A stretch of DNA of 64,000 bases from Acholeplasmataceae bacterium (GTDB lineage Bacteria > Bacillota_I > Bacilli_A > Acholeplasmatales > Acholeplasmataceae): NCBI GenBank assembly GCA_021108415.1, contig JAIOQX010000003.1, positions 124,001 through 188,000 on the forward strand, in the 5' to 3' direction. Position 1 is the stretch's first letter; each line of letters opens with the position of its first letter. Below the pieces are notes generated by a model, which had not been told where the DNA came from, did no database searches, and saw only the letters and a program-made list of their open reading frames with translations. This document shows positions 51,864-61,580 of this stretch, piece by piece. Made by a program: the position numbers and the translations under genes.

Positions 51864-53217
51864 AGTACTTATAGCAAATCGTGGAGAAATTGCTGTCCGT
51901 ATTATTCGAGCAGCAAAAGAATTGGGTATAGAGACAGTTGCCATTTATTCAAAAGCAGATGAGAGTAGTCTACATGTTAAATTAGCAGACCAAGCTGTAT
52001 GTATTGGTGAGAATTTAGCATCTGATAGTTATTTAAATATGAATAGAGTTTTATCAGCAGCTATATCTACTGGTTGTAATGCAATTCATCCAGGATATGG
52101 TTTTTTGTCTGAGAATTCTGAATTCGTTGAAATGGTTGAAAGTTGTAACATTAAATTTGTTGGACCTACATCAAAATCAATTAAACTTATAGGTGATAAA
52201 TCAAGCGCTAGAACGATAGCAAAACAAAACCATGTGCCGATTGTAGAAGGTAGCGATGGTTTGGTATTAAGCATAGAAGATGGATTGGTTGTAGCTAAAA
52301 AAATAGGGTATCCCGTAATGATCAAAGCCACCAGTGGTGGTGGAGGAAGAGGGATAAGCATCGTTGGCTCTGATGAAGAATTCAAGAGTGCTTTTTCTCG
52401 TACTTCACTAGAAGCATTGTCAAATTTTGGTGATGGAGCATTATATATAGAAAAATTCATAGAGTCTCCAAGACATATTGAAATACAAATCATAGGCGAT
52501 CAAATGGGAAACTATGTACATTTATTTGAACGCGATTGCTCAATGCAAAGAAGAAATCAAAAGATGATTGAAGAAGCACCAAGTCCTGTACTAAATGATA
52601 TATTAAGAAGAAAAATGGGCTTAGCTGCTTTAAAACTAGCAAAATCTATAGATTATGTAAATGCTGGGACTATTGAGTTTTTAGTTGACCGCAAACAAAA
52701 TTTCTATTTTATAGAAATGAATACTAGAATCCAAGTCGAACATCCGATTACAGAAATGATTACAGGTGTTGATTTAGTAAAAGAACAACTAAGAGTTGCA
52801 TATGGAAAAGCATTAAGCTTTAAACAAAGAGATTTAAAGATAAAAGGTCATGCGATTGAATGTAGAATAAATGCAGAAAATCCAATGAAGAATTTTATGC
52901 CTACACCAGGCAATATAAAAAATATCATTTTTCCTGGGGGCTTAGGCATCAGAGTAGATACACATATCTATCCAGGATATGATGTTCCTCCTTTTTATGA
53001 TTCAATGCTAGCTAAGCTTATCGTTTATGCTCCAACACGCTTAGAAGCGATTAAAAAAATGAGAGTTGCACTAGAACAATTCATTATTGAGGGTATAGAA
53101 ACAAATATTGAATATCAATATTTAATTATGTATAATCCAGAATTTATTAAAGGTGTCTATGACACAGGATTCATCCAAAGATTTAATCGTCTTGTGGAGG
53201 AAAATAAAAATGAATGA
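51853..53217 (+). CDS. accC: Acetyl-CoA carboxylase biotin carboxylase subunit
   Basis: 454 residues from TTG 51853, preferred since the protein then begins MKNKVLIANRGEIAVRI like other AccC and AGGTGA lies 5 bases upstream; GTG 51844 is possible. ATP-grasp motifs: MIKATSGGGGRGISIV, ERDCSMQRRNQKMIEEAPSP and EMNTRIQVEHPITEMITG. It carboxylates biotin on AccB with ATP and bicarbonate. It overlaps both accB (11 bases) and accD (8 bases), so dosage of the four subunits is coupled. Confidence 0.95.
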   Translation: MKNKVLIANRGEIAVRIIRAAKELGIETVAIYSKADESSLHVKLADQAVCIGENLASDSYLNMNRVLSAAISTGCNAIHPGYGFLSENSEFVEMVESCNIKFVGPTSKSIKLIGDKSSARTIAKQNHVPIVEGSDGLVLSIEDGLVVAKKIGYPVMIKATSGGGGRGISIVGSDEEFKSAFSRTSLEALSNFGDGALYIEKFIESPRHIEIQIIGDQMGNYVHLFERDCSMQRRNQKMIEEAPSPVLNDILRRKMGLAALKLAKSIDYVNAGTIEFLVDRKQNFYFIEMNTRIQVEHPITEMITGVDLVKEQLRVAYGKALSFKQRDLKIKGHAIECRINAENPMKNFMPTPGNIKNIIFPGGLGIRVDTHIYPGYDVPPFYDSMLAKLIVYAPTRLEAIKKMRVALEQFIIEGIETNIEYQYLIMYNPEFIKGVYDTGFIQRFNRLVEENKNE

Positions 53218-54088
53218 TTTTTTAGAGCAAAGAAAAAAAAGATTAGAAGAATTTAAAAGAAATGTAAGAAAAAAACAAATCACTTATAAGCCTCTTGATA
53301 TTCCAGAAGGCTTATTTATTAAATGTGATCAATGTGGTGCAGCAATATATGAGAAAACTTTAGAAGTTGATCATTATGTCTGCCCTTTTTGTGATTATCA
53401 TTTCAGAATGTCAGCGAAAAGTAGAATGACTTTAATAACTGATGAGGGAAGTTTTCATCCCTTATTTGATCAAGTTACATCAATCAATCCATTAGATATG
53501 GAAGGTTATGAAGATAAAGTAAAAATTGGTAAAGACATATCGGGGATAAATGAAGCTTTTTATTGTGGATATGCTAATGTTGTCGGATTAAAAGTTGCAA
53601 TAGGTGTTCTTGATTCATTTTTTATGATGGGATCAATGGGATCTGCTGTGGGTGAAAAGGTAACTAGACTTATAGAATATGCAACCATGCATAAACTTCC
53701 CCTTCTTATTTTTTCTGCTTCAGGTGGCGCAAGGATGCAAGAAGGTATTTTATCTTTGATGCAAATGGCAAAAACAAGTGCAGCATTAATGAGACATGAT
53801 CAAGAAGGACTATTGTATATAAGTATTTTAACGAATCCAACAACAGGTGGTGTCGCTGCAAGTTTTGCTTCACTTGGTGATATCATGATTGCTGAACAAT
53901 CTTCTTTAATTGGATTTGCAGGCGCAAGAGTAATCAAACAAACAATTAGACAAGACCTACCTGATGGATTTCAAACAGATGTTTTCCAATTAAATCACGG
54001 ACAAGTTGATATGATTGTTCATCGAAAAGATATGAGAAAAATGATTTATAATATTTTAAAATTACATAAAAGAGATGAAACTATATGA
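53210..54088 (+). CDS. accD: Acetyl-CoA carboxylase carboxyltransferase beta subunit
   Basis: 292 residues from ATG 53210, with GTGGAGGAA upstream. A zinc ribbon of four Cys (CDQCG near 40 and CPFCD near 59) starts the protein, and the crotonase-fold core has FSASGGARMQEGILSLMQMA and PTTGGVAASFASLGDIMIAE. With AccA it transfers the carboxyl group from biotin to acetyl-CoA. It overlaps accC by 8 bases and accA by 4. Confidence 0.95.
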   Translation: MNDFLEQRKKRLEEFKRNVRKKQITYKPLDIPEGLFIKCDQCGAAIYEKTLEVDHYVCPFCDYHFRMSAKSRMTLITDEGSFHPLFDQVTSINPLDMEGYEDKVKIGKDISGINEAFYCGYANVVGLKVAIGVLDSFFMMGSMGSAVGEKVTRLIEYATMHKLPLLIFSASGGARMQEGILSLMQMAKTSAALMRHDQEGLLYISILTNPTTGGVAASFASLGDIMIAEQSSLIGFAGARVIKQTIRQDLPDGFQTDVFQLNHGQVDMIVHRKDMRKMIYNILKLHKRDETI

Positions 54089-54903
54089 GTGAAACTAAAA
54101 CAGCTTGGGATATCGTCAAATTAGCTAGACATCCAAAAAGAATGACTGCAAGAACTTTAATCGATCTCATATTTACTGATTTTATTGAGTTAAAGGGAGA
54201 TCGATTATTCAAAGATGATCAATCAATCATTGGAGGAATTGCAAAATGTAATGCAATACCAGTGACAGTCATTGCAGAAGAAAAAGGTAGGGATACTGAA
54301 GATAAAATCAAGCATAATTTTGGTATGCCGCATCCAGAAGGATATAGAAAAGCAATTCGTTTGATGAAACAAGCAGAAAAATTTAACAGACCAATTATCA
54401 CCATCATAGATACTCCAGGTGCCTATCCAGGCATAGAAGCTGAAGAGCGTGGACAAGCTAGGGCTATCGCACTTAACTTGTTTGAAATGATGAAATTAAA
54501 TGTACCTATTATTGTCATTATCTTAAGTGAAGGTGGATCTGGAGGAGCACTTGCCATAGGTATTGGAGATTATATTTGTATGTTTGAGCATGCAATTTAT
54601 TCTGTTCTATCTCCTGAAGGGTTTGCATCCATCTTATTTAAAGATAGTCAACAAGCTGAAAAAGCTGCTTCAATGATGAAACTTACTGCAAAAGATTTGT
54701 TAGCATTTAAGGTTATTGATCAAATCATCACAGAAAAAGAAGGATTACATGAAAATCCTACTTATGGTATTGAACAGTTAAAAAAACATTTAAGTAAAAA
54801 TCTTAATAAATTAAAAAAAATAGATAAAAACATATTACTAGAAAATAGATATCACAAATTTAGAAATATGGGTATCTATCAAGACGAAGGAGAAAACACA
54901 TGA
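54085..54903 (+). CDS. accA: Acetyl-CoA carboxylase carboxyltransferase alpha subunit
   Basis: 272 residues. N-terminal helices with AWDIVKLARHPKRMTARTLI, then IIGGIAKCNAIPVTVIAEEK, then the carboxybiotin-binding loops ITIIDTPGAYPGIEAEERGQ and SEGGSGGALAIGIGDYICMF. Shorter at the N-terminus than E. coli AccA, as is usual in Firmicutes. It is the partner of AccD; the two genes overlap by 4 bases, and its stop overlaps fabH by 4. Confidence 0.95.
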   Translation: MSETKTAWDIVKLARHPKRMTARTLIDLIFTDFIELKGDRLFKDDQSIIGGIAKCNAIPVTVIAEEKGRDTEDKIKHNFGMPHPEGYRKAIRLMKQAEKFNRPIITIIDTPGAYPGIEAEERGQARAIALNLFEMMKLNVPIIVIILSEGGSGGALAIGIGDYICMFEHAIYSVLSPEGFASILFKDSQQAEKAASMMKLTAKDLLAFKVIDQIITEKEGLHENPTYGIEQLKKHLSKNLNKLKKIDKNILLENRYHKFRNMGIYQDEGENT

Positions 54904-55832
54904 ATCATACAAACATCAAAGTGATATCTAGTGGTAAGTATATTCCTCAAGAAATCATTACAAATCAAGATCTAGAAAAATTAGTAAGTACAAATCATGA
55001 ATGGATTGTTTCAAGAACAGGGATTGTAAATAGACATAAAGCAACAGTTGAAAATACAAGCGATATGGCTTATCTTGCAGCAAAAGCTGCAATAGATAAA
55101 GCAAATTATAATTTAGAAGATATAGACTTAATTATCGTAGCATCTATTACTGGAGATCAATTAACACCATCTACAGCAAATATTGTTCAAAAGAAATTAG
55201 GAATCAAACATGATTGTATGAGTTTTGATGTTAATGCAGCTTGTACAGGGTTTGTTTATGGACTTGAAGTAGCAGCAATGATGCTTTCATCTCATAAGTT
55301 TAAATCTGCACTCATCATTGGTGCTGAAAAACTTACAAATATTACTGATTATCAAGATAGAAACACTTGCATTCTATTTGGAGATGGTGCAGGAGCACTT
55401 TTAGTAGAACCTAGCTTAAATGATAATGATCAAGCCTATTTCTACAATGCAGCTAAAATTGATGAAACAGACGCTTTAACTGTTAAGCAATATATAAAAA
55501 TGGATGGAAGAAAAGTATTCTTATTTGCAGTAGATATTATGCAAAAAAGTATTGAAAAAATATTAAATGATGCCAACTTAAAAATTGAAGAAATTGATAG
55601 AATCATCCCCCATCAAGCTAATTTAAGAATTATACAAGCAGTGTCAAAATCGATGGATATTCCAATAGAAAAGTTTAAAATAAATTTAGATGAATACGGA
55701 AACACATCTGCTGCAAGCATTCCAATCACATTGGATGAATACATGGCAGAAGAAAATCAAAAAGACAAAAAAATTATCTTAGTAGGCTTTGGTGGGGGTT
55801 TTACTTATGGTAGTGCATTGTTAAAACTATAG
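54900..55832 (+). CDS. fabH: 3-oxoacyl-ACP synthase III
   Basis: 310 residues. Cys-His-Asn site: Cys115 in VNAACTGFVYGL, His in IPHQANLRI near 237, Asn in EYGNTSAAS near 267. It starts chain elongation by condensing acetyl-CoA, or a branched acyl-CoA, with malonyl-ACP. Its stretch ASITGDQLTPSTANIVQKKL is typical. GAAGGAG lies upstream, in the end of accA. The chain-primer preference cannot be read from sequence. Confidence 0.95.
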   Translation: MNHTNIKVISSGKYIPQEIITNQDLEKLVSTNHEWIVSRTGIVNRHKATVENTSDMAYLAAKAAIDKANYNLEDIDLIIVASITGDQLTPSTANIVQKKLGIKHDCMSFDVNAACTGFVYGLEVAAMMLSSHKFKSALIIGAEKLTNITDYQDRNTCILFGDGAGALLVEPSLNDNDQAYFYNAAKIDETDALTVKQYIKMDGRKVFLFAVDIMQKSIEKILNDANLKIEEIDRIIPHQANLRIIQAVSKSMDIPIEKFKINLDEYGNTSAASIPITLDEYMAEENQKDKKIILVGFGGGFTYGSALLKL

Positions 55833-55840
55833 GAGCACAT

Positions 55841-56773
55841 ATGAAAAATATTTGTCAATTATTAAAAACTAAATATCCTGTTATACAAGGTGGGATGGCT
55901 AACATCGCTACTGCAGAGTTAGCATCTGCCGTATCAAATGCAGGTGGATTGGGTTTAATTGGTTCTGGTGGATATGATCGAAACTGGGTTTATGAAGAAA
56001 TTCAAAAAATGAAAAAATTGACAGATAAACCTTTTGGCGTTAATATAATGTTAATGAGTCCACACGCAAAAGATATTGCACAACTTTTAATCGATGAAGA
56101 TGTTAAAATAGTAACTACAGGTGCAGGATCTCCTGGTATTTATATGGAAGCTTGGAAAGCGAATAATATGATTATCATTCCGGTTGTTCCATCGGTTGCT
56201 TTAGCTAAAAGGATGGAGCGAATGGGTGCTGATGCAGTCATATGTGAAGGGACTGAAGCAGGTGGACATATAGGTGAGATTACAACAATGGCATTAATTC
56301 CCCAAGTAGCAGACCAAGTTAGTATTCCAGTGATTGCAGCAGGTGGTATAGCAGACCAAAGAGGTGTGTTAGCAGCTTTTGCACTAGGTGCAAAAGGCAT
56401 TCAAATTGGTACAGTTTTATTAGCTACAAAGGAATGCCCAATACATGAAAACTATAAAAATTGGATCGTAAAATCAAAAGACATTGATTCAATAGTCACC
56501 GGTAGACAAACTAAAGCTCCGGTTAGAGTTTTAAGAAATCCAATGGCTGTTAAATATAATGAATTGTCTAAAACAGGCATCGATCTAGAAGAGTTGGAAA
56601 AAATGACATTAGGTTCGCTAAGACGAGCTGTATTTGATGGAGATATGGAAACTGGATCGATCATGGCTGGACAAATCAGTGGACTAATTCATGAAATAAA
56701 AACAGTCAAAGAAGTTTTAGAAAGCTTATTTGATGGTGTTAACACATATAAAGATGAATTGGAAGTGTTGTAA
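55841..56773 (+). CDS. fabK: Enoyl-ACP reductase II (FMN-dependent FabK)
   Basis: 310 residues. A TIM barrel with IQGGMANIATAELASAVSNA, GLGLIGSGG, FGVNIMLMSP, EGTEAGGHIGEITTMALIPQ and AAGGIADQRGVLAAFALGAK, the FabK/nitronate monooxygenase pattern. Its position between fabH and fabD favours FabK. It reduces the enoyl-ACP double bond with NAD(P)H, replacing FabI, of which no copy is seen here. It shares its last base with the first of fabD. Confidence 0.94.
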   Translation: MKNICQLLKTKYPVIQGGMANIATAELASAVSNAGGLGLIGSGGYDRNWVYEEIQKMKKLTDKPFGVNIMLMSPHAKDIAQLLIDEDVKIVTTGAGSPGIYMEAWKANNMIIIPVVPSVALAKRMERMGADAVICEGTEAGGHIGEITTMALIPQVADQVSIPVIAAGGIADQRGVLAAFALGAKGIQIGTVLLATKECPIHENYKNWIVKSKDIDSIVTGRQTKAPVRVLRNPMAVKYNELSKTGIDLEELEKMTLGSLRRAVFDGDMETGSIMAGQISGLIHEIKTVKEVLESLFDGVNTYKDELEVL

Positions 56774-57723
56774 TGAATAAACTTGCGATATGTTTTTCTG
56801 GACAAGGTAGTCAATATCAATTCATGGGTCTTGATTACATAGAAGCATCACCAAAGTATAAACAAATGGAAAAAGAAGCTTCTTCAATTTTAGGATTTGA
56901 TGTATTAAGTGCTTTATCTGATGATAATTTAATTAATCAAACACGATATACACAACCACTTATCGTTTTAAAATCTATATTTGGGTTTGATATGGTTAAA
57001 TTACTCAATCCACAAATTGAAGCATATCTTGGCTTTTCTTTAGGTGAATATAGTGCTTATTATGCAGCAAATATTTTTAATTTTAAACAGTTGTTTGAAA
57101 TTATAACAAAAAGAGCAGCATATATGGAAGCAGATACAAAAAAGACTGAAGGATTAATGGCTGCTGTTATAGGTTTGCAAAAAGAAGAAGTTAAACAAGT
57201 TTGTCTTGATCTACAAAAAGAAGGAATCATTGATATCGCTAACGATAATGCACCTAGTCAGTTGGTCATTTCAGGAGAAAAATCACTTATACAAAAAGCA
57301 GCACATATTTTAAAAGAATTAGGTGCAAGACGTGTTATAGAATTAAAAACAAGTGGTGCATTTCATACAAGTTTAATGAGTGATGCTAGCCAAAAATTAA
57401 AAAATGATATACTTACAAACAAAGACTTGACTCCACTCAAGTCATCAAATAAGATGTATATGAATTTTGATGCACAATGTTTAAATGATTTAGATATATT
57501 AAATCATATTGAAAAACAAATGACACATGAAGTTAAATTTAGAGAATCTATTCTAAATATGAAAAAAGACGGGATCACACATATCTTAGAAATAGGACCA
57601 GGAAAAGTGTTAACAAATTTGATACAAAAAATTGATCCTTTAATTGAAACAATGAATTTTGATAAAGAAAAATCATATGAAATAGTGAAAGGTTGGTTGA
57701 ATACACATGGATTTACAAAATAG
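56773..57723 (+). CDS. fabD: Malonyl-CoA:ACP transacylase
   Basis: 316 residues. The nucleophile Ser89 is in LGFSLGEYSAYY, with the catalytic His in SGAFHTSLM near 198, and the start is LAICFSGQGSQYQFMG. It loads malonyl groups onto ACP for elongation. The acyl carrier protein gene itself is not in this cluster. It overlaps fabG by 17 bases and fabK by 1. Confidence 0.94.
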   Translation: MNKLAICFSGQGSQYQFMGLDYIEASPKYKQMEKEASSILGFDVLSALSDDNLINQTRYTQPLIVLKSIFGFDMVKLLNPQIEAYLGFSLGEYSAYYAANIFNFKQLFEIITKRAAYMEADTKKTEGLMAAVIGLQKEEVKQVCLDLQKEGIIDIANDNAPSQLVISGEKSLIQKAAHILKELGARRVIELKTSGAFHTSLMSDASQKLKNDILTNKDLTPLKSSNKMYMNFDAQCLNDLDILNHIEKQMTHEVKFRESILNMKKDGITHILEIGPGKVLTNLIQKIDPLIETMNFDKEKSYEIVKGWLNTHGFTK

Positions 57724-58450
57724 AGTCGCAATCGTTACTGGAGGCGCGTCAGGCATTGGAAAAACAATATCATTAGCGTTAGCTAAAAAAGGAGCTTTTG
57801 TAGTTATTAACTATAATAGAAGCGAAGATAAGGCTTTAGCTTTAGTTAAAGAAATCGAAGATTTAGGATCAAAAGCATTGGCGGTTCAAGCAGATATATC
57901 AAACTTTGATGAAGCAAAAAAACTTGTTGATGCGTGTATTCAAACGTTTCAAAAATTAGATATATTAGTCAATAATGCTGGTGTAACACAAGATAAACTA
58001 ATTTTAAGAATGCAAGAAGAAGATTATGATAAAGTCTTAAACACAAATTTAAAAGGTGCATGGAATATGAGTAAACATGCAAGTAAATATTTATTGAAAT
58101 CAAATTTTGGTAGAGTCATTAACATATCAAGTGTTACAGGATTAATGGGCAATATTGGACAGACAAATTATAGTGCATCTAAAGCTGGATTGATTGGTCT
58201 TACAAAATCTCTAGCTAGAGAACTTGCGTCAAGATCTGTAACTGTCAATGCAATTTGTCCTGGATTTATTGAAACAGATATGACAGCATCTCTAGATCAA
58301 AATTTAATTGATGCATACTTAAATACAATTCCGTTAAAACGCTTAGGTAAGCCAGAAGACATTGGTAATATGGTCTCCTTTTTAGCAAGTGATTTAGCAA
58401 GTTATATAACAGGTCAAACCCTTGTGGTTGACGGTGGGATGGTGATGTAA
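57707..58450 (+). CDS. fabG: 3-oxoacyl-ACP reductase
   Basis: 247 residues. SDR fold: cofactor loop VTGGASGIGKTIS near 11-23, NNAG at about 89-92, the catalytic Ser-Tyr-Lys with SSVTGLMGN and NYSASKAGLIG. NADPH-dependent reduction of 3-oxoacyl-ACP. ATG 57707 lies within the end of fabD, so it is translated by coupling. The C-terminus DGGMVM is that of the FabG group. Confidence 0.95.
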   Translation: MDLQNRVAIVTGGASGIGKTISLALAKKGAFVVINYNRSEDKALALVKEIEDLGSKALAVQADISNFDEAKKLVDACIQTFQKLDILVNNAGVTQDKLILRMQEEDYDKVLNTNLKGAWNMSKHASKYLLKSNFGRVINISSVTGLMGNIGQTNYSASKAGLIGLTKSLARELASRSVTVNAICPGFIETDMTASLDQNLIDAYLNTIPLKRLGKPEDIGNMVSFLASDLASYITGQTLVVDGGMVM

Positions 58451-59692
58451 ATGGAAAAAAGACGCGTTGTTATTACCGGAATGGGATTAGTTTCACCAGT
58501 AGGAAATGATGTTGAGTCATCATTTAAAGCTTTAGTTGAAGGTAAAAATGGGATTGATTTTATCTCGCTATATGATGCATCTAATTGGAAAGTACAATTA
58601 GCAGGTGAAGTTAAAAATCTAGACTTTGAAAAATATATTGATAAAAAAGAAATTAAAAGAGCAGATCGTGTAACTAATCTTGCGTTAGTTGCGGCACACG
58701 AAGCATTTGAACAATCAAAGCTTGATCTTGAAAAAATAAATCCTTTTAAATTTGGAACTTTTATCGGTAGTGGTATTGGTGGTTTAACTACTATATTTGA
58801 AGAAGCTAAAACTTCTGTAACAAGAGGCATAGATAGAATATCTCCATTTTTTATTCCTAATTCAATTATTAACATGGTTGGAGCTAAAGTGGGTATTAAA
58901 TATAATGCGAAAGGCCCAAATCTACCAAGTGTCACCGCATGTTCTGCAGCAACCAATTCAATTGGAGAAGCATTTAGATATATTAGAGATGGATATCTAG
59001 ATTTAGCATTTGCGGGTGGAGCAGAAGCGCCAGTCAATGATTTAGGTATCGGTGGATTTGCAAGTTTAAGGGCACTTGACACATCAAACGATCCTGAATA
59101 TGCATCTAGACCATTTGATGCGACAAGAGCTGGTTTTGTGATTGCTGAAGGTGCAGGGGTATTGGTTTTAGAAAGTTATGAATATGCTAAAGCTAGAGGC
59201 GCAAACATTTTATCAGAAGTTGTAGGTTATGGAACAACTGCAGATGCATTTCATATGACAGCACCAGATGATCAAGCAACTGGTATTACTGAATGTATAA
59301 AAATAGCTTTAGAAGATGCTCAATTAAAACCTGAAGACTTAGGATATATTAATGCACATGGCACATCAACCATTCTAAATGATAAATTAGAAACTCTAGG
59401 ATTTAAAAAAGCTTTAAAAGAGCATGCTTATCATGTAAATATTAGTTCAACAAAATCAATGACAGGTCATGCATTAGGAGCTGCTGGAGCAATCGAATCA
59501 ATAGCAGTAATCAAGGCTTTAGAAACCTCACTCATACCACCAACAATCCATTTAAAAGAAATTGATCCAGAATGTGATTTAAACTATACGCCAAATCACT
59601 TTGTAAAAAGAGAAATGACGTATGGAATGAATATTAATATCGGATTTGGTGGACAAAATGCAGCAGTGATTTTTAAGAAGGTGAACCAATGA
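58451..59692 (+). CDS. fabF: 3-oxoacyl-ACP synthase II
   Basis: 413 residues, full length. Cys164 in VTACSAATNSIGEAF, His in NAHGTSTILND near 304 and His in SMTGHALGAAGAIE near 341 make the Cys-His-His site. It condenses malonyl-ACP with growing acyl-ACP and influences membrane fluidity with temperature. It starts right after the fabG stop, and its own stop overlaps fabZ by 4 bases. FabB is not seen. Confidence 0.95.
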   Translation: MEKRRVVITGMGLVSPVGNDVESSFKALVEGKNGIDFISLYDASNWKVQLAGEVKNLDFEKYIDKKEIKRADRVTNLALVAAHEAFEQSKLDLEKINPFKFGTFIGSGIGGLTTIFEEAKTSVTRGIDRISPFFIPNSIINMVGAKVGIKYNAKGPNLPSVTACSAATNSIGEAFRYIRDGYLDLAFAGGAEAPVNDLGIGGFASLRALDTSNDPEYASRPFDATRAGFVIAEGAGVLVLESYEYAKARGANILSEVVGYGTTADAFHMTAPDDQATGITECIKIALEDAQLKPEDLGYINAHGTSTILNDKLETLGFKKALKEHAYHVNISSTKSMTGHALGAAGAIESIAVIKALETSLIPPTIHLKEIDPECDLNYTPNHFVKREMTYGMNINIGFGGQNAAVIFKKVNQ

Positions 59693-60114
59693 AACTAAAT
59701 TTAGAAGAAATTAAACAAATTATACCTCATAGAGATCCATTTTTACTTTTAGATGAAATCGTAGAATTAAACGAAAAAGATGCTGTTGGAATTAAACATG
59801 TTTCAAAAGATGAATTTTACTTTAAAGGACATTTTCCAGATAAACCAGTAGTGCCAGGTGTTATTTTAGTTGAATCATTAGCACAAGTAGGTGCGGTTAT
59901 CATCTTATCTGATGAAAAACATAAAGGTAAAATAGCATATTTTACGGGTATTAAAAATGCAAAATTTAGAAAAAGTGTAATACCAGGAGATATTTTATAT
60001 CTACATTGTGAACTTACAAAAGTTAAAGGTTCATTTGGATTTGGATCTGGTAAAGCATATGTTAAAGATGATTTAGTTTGTGAAGTTGATATATCGTTTG
60101 CGATTGGCACATGA
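59689..60114 (+). CDS. fabZ: 3-hydroxyacyl-ACP dehydratase
   Basis: 141 residues. Hot-dog fold with IPHRDPFLLLDEIVEL and the active-site region FYFKGHFPDKPVVPGVILVE, where His and Glu catalyse dehydration. It supplies trans-2-enoyl-ACP to FabK. GAAGGTGAAC at the end of fabF gives the ribosome site. Its stop overlaps the biotin ligase gene by 4 bases. Confidence 0.96.
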   Translation: MKLNLEEIKQIIPHRDPFLLLDEIVELNEKDAVGIKHVSKDEFYFKGHFPDKPVVPGVILVESLAQVGAVIILSDEKHKGKIAYFTGIKNAKFRKSVIPGDILYLHCELTKVKGSFGFGSGKAYVKDDLVCEVDISFAIGT

Positions 60115-60629
60115 TCAATTACACATTATTATCATTTGACAAAATTACATCGACAAGTGATTTATTAAAAGAGCATTTTAGCTCTTTTTCTCATTTTACA
60201 ATCATCAAAACTAACCATCAAACACACGGAAGGGGTCAATATGATAGAGTTTGGGTATCAAATCCAAACGAAAACATTTTATTTAGTATCTTATTAAAGG
60301 ATTTAGATATCAATCAAATGGATGAATTAAAACAATGGATTATAGAGAGTATTTCAATGCTTTTAAAAAAATATAAATTAAATCACCGATTTAAACAACC
60401 CAATGATATCTATATCAATGATCAAAAAATATGTGGAATCTTATTTGAATCAAGAACAACACAAAAATTATTAGATTATGTTGTTATTGGTGTTGGCTTA
60501 AATGTGAATCAAGTTGACTTTTTTGATATAGAGGCATCTTCAATGAAAAATGAATTGAATATGACTTTTGATTTACAAAAATTATTTGATGAGTTGTTAG
60601 ATATATTGCTAAATACATATAAAATATAA
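60111..60629 (+). CDS. birA: Short biotin-[acetyl-CoA-carboxylase] ligase
   Basis: 172 residues, much shorter than the usual 230-320. The catalytic core is present: KTNHQTHGRGQYDRVWVSNP with the GRGQ loop, then ILFSILLKDL, and KQPNDIYINDQKICGILFES with the Lys-Trp-Pro-like motif as KQPND. It lacks the N-terminal HTH of BirA and the C-terminal SH3-like domain, so it should be a ligase that does not regulate. It attaches biotin to AccB encoded in the same operon. Confidence 0.92.
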   Translation: MINYTLLSFDKITSTSDLLKEHFSSFSHFTIIKTNHQTHGRGQYDRVWVSNPNENILFSILLKDLDINQMDELKQWIIESISMLLKKYKLNHRFKQPNDIYINDQKICGILFESRTTQKLLDYVVIGVGLNVNQVDFFDIEASSMKNELNMTFDLQKLFDELLDILLNTYKI

Positions 60630-60683
60630 TTTTAAATATCATTTGAATTCATGTTATAATAGATAAGAAATGAGGGGATAATG

Positions 60684-61580
60684 ATGAGTCATAAAAAAAG
60701 AGATTTATGGATTGTATTGGTACTATATTTGATAAGTTTTGGTATAGGGGTTCTTACTTTTATACTATTTGATTCGTATACAATAATGCTTAGATTATTG
60801 TTTGCAGATTTAGCCGCAATGCTATTTATATATGCTGTAAGTTTAATCATCAAAAATGCATCTTTATATGACCCTTATTGGAGCGTCTATCCACCAGTGA
60901 TGCTAACACTAGCATTTATTAGCTTAAATAAAGGATTAACCCTACCTTATTTTCTACTATTATTTTCGATTTACTTTTGGGCAATTCGACTAACTCTAAA
61001 TTGGATTAAAGGATGGCATGGATTTACCGAAGTTGATTGGAGATACTTAATGATTAGAGATACTGCACCAAAACTATATTTCCTTACAAACTTTTTGGCA
61101 ATTCAGCTATTTCCTACAGTTATTGTATTTGCACAAATTTTAATTGGCTTAAAGATTTTAGAGTTAAGTGCAACTTTAAACTTTGTTTTTGTTATTGGAT
61201 TTTTAATGGTGATCATAGCTGCAGTTATTCAATATATTGCAGATGAACAAATGAGAGCATTTAGAAATGAAAATAAAGAGAGTAAAAAATGTATTGATCA
61301 AGGACTATGGAGAATTTCTCGTCACCCAAACTATTTTGGTGAAATCACTGTTTGGTGGGGGCTTTATGTTATGTATTTAAGCATTGTACAAAAACTTGAT
61401 GTCTATATATTAGCACCCATATCAATGACACTTTTATTTGTATTTATTTCAATTCCCATGATGGAAAAAAAGATTTTAAGAACTAGACCAGAATATGAAA
61501 TCTATCAAAAACAAGTTTCGATGATCATTCCATTTATGAGAAAAAGTGAAGAAAAGGATATATATCAAGAAAATAATTGA
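60684..61580 (+). CDS. DUF1295 family membrane protein (steroid 5-alpha reductase-like)
   Basis: 298 residues with about seven membrane segments. ATG 60684 is preferred over 60681 for its spacing to GAGGGG. The family motif is in the C-terminal third: DQGLWRISRHPNYFGEITVW, then WGLYVMY, and further MMEKKILRTRPEYEIYQKQV. The fold belongs to the isoprenylcysteine methyltransferase/steroid reductase superfamily; the substrate in bacteria is unknown, though a membrane lipid would fit its position after the fatty acid genes. It has its own promoter (TATAAT at 60655). Confidence 0.85.
   Translation: MSHKKRDLWIVLVLYLISFGIGVLTFILFDSYTIMLRLLFADLAAMLFIYAVSLIIKNASLYDPYWSVYPPVMLTLAFISLNKGLTLPYFLLLFSIYFWAIRLTLNWIKGWHGFTEVDWRYLMIRDTAPKLYFLTNFLAIQLFPTVIVFAQILIGLKILELSATLNFVFVIGFLMVIIAAVIQYIADEQMRAFRNENKESKKCIDQGLWRISRHPNYFGEITVWWGLYVMYLSIVQKLDVYILAPISMTLLFVFISIPMMEKKILRTRPEYEIYQKQVSMIIPFMRKSEEKDIYQENN

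Noticed and set aside
58414-59082. 222-codon open frame on the minus strand within fabG and fabF
   Set aside because: It lies wholly opposite two confidently assigned genes, mirrors their codons and has no ribosome site.
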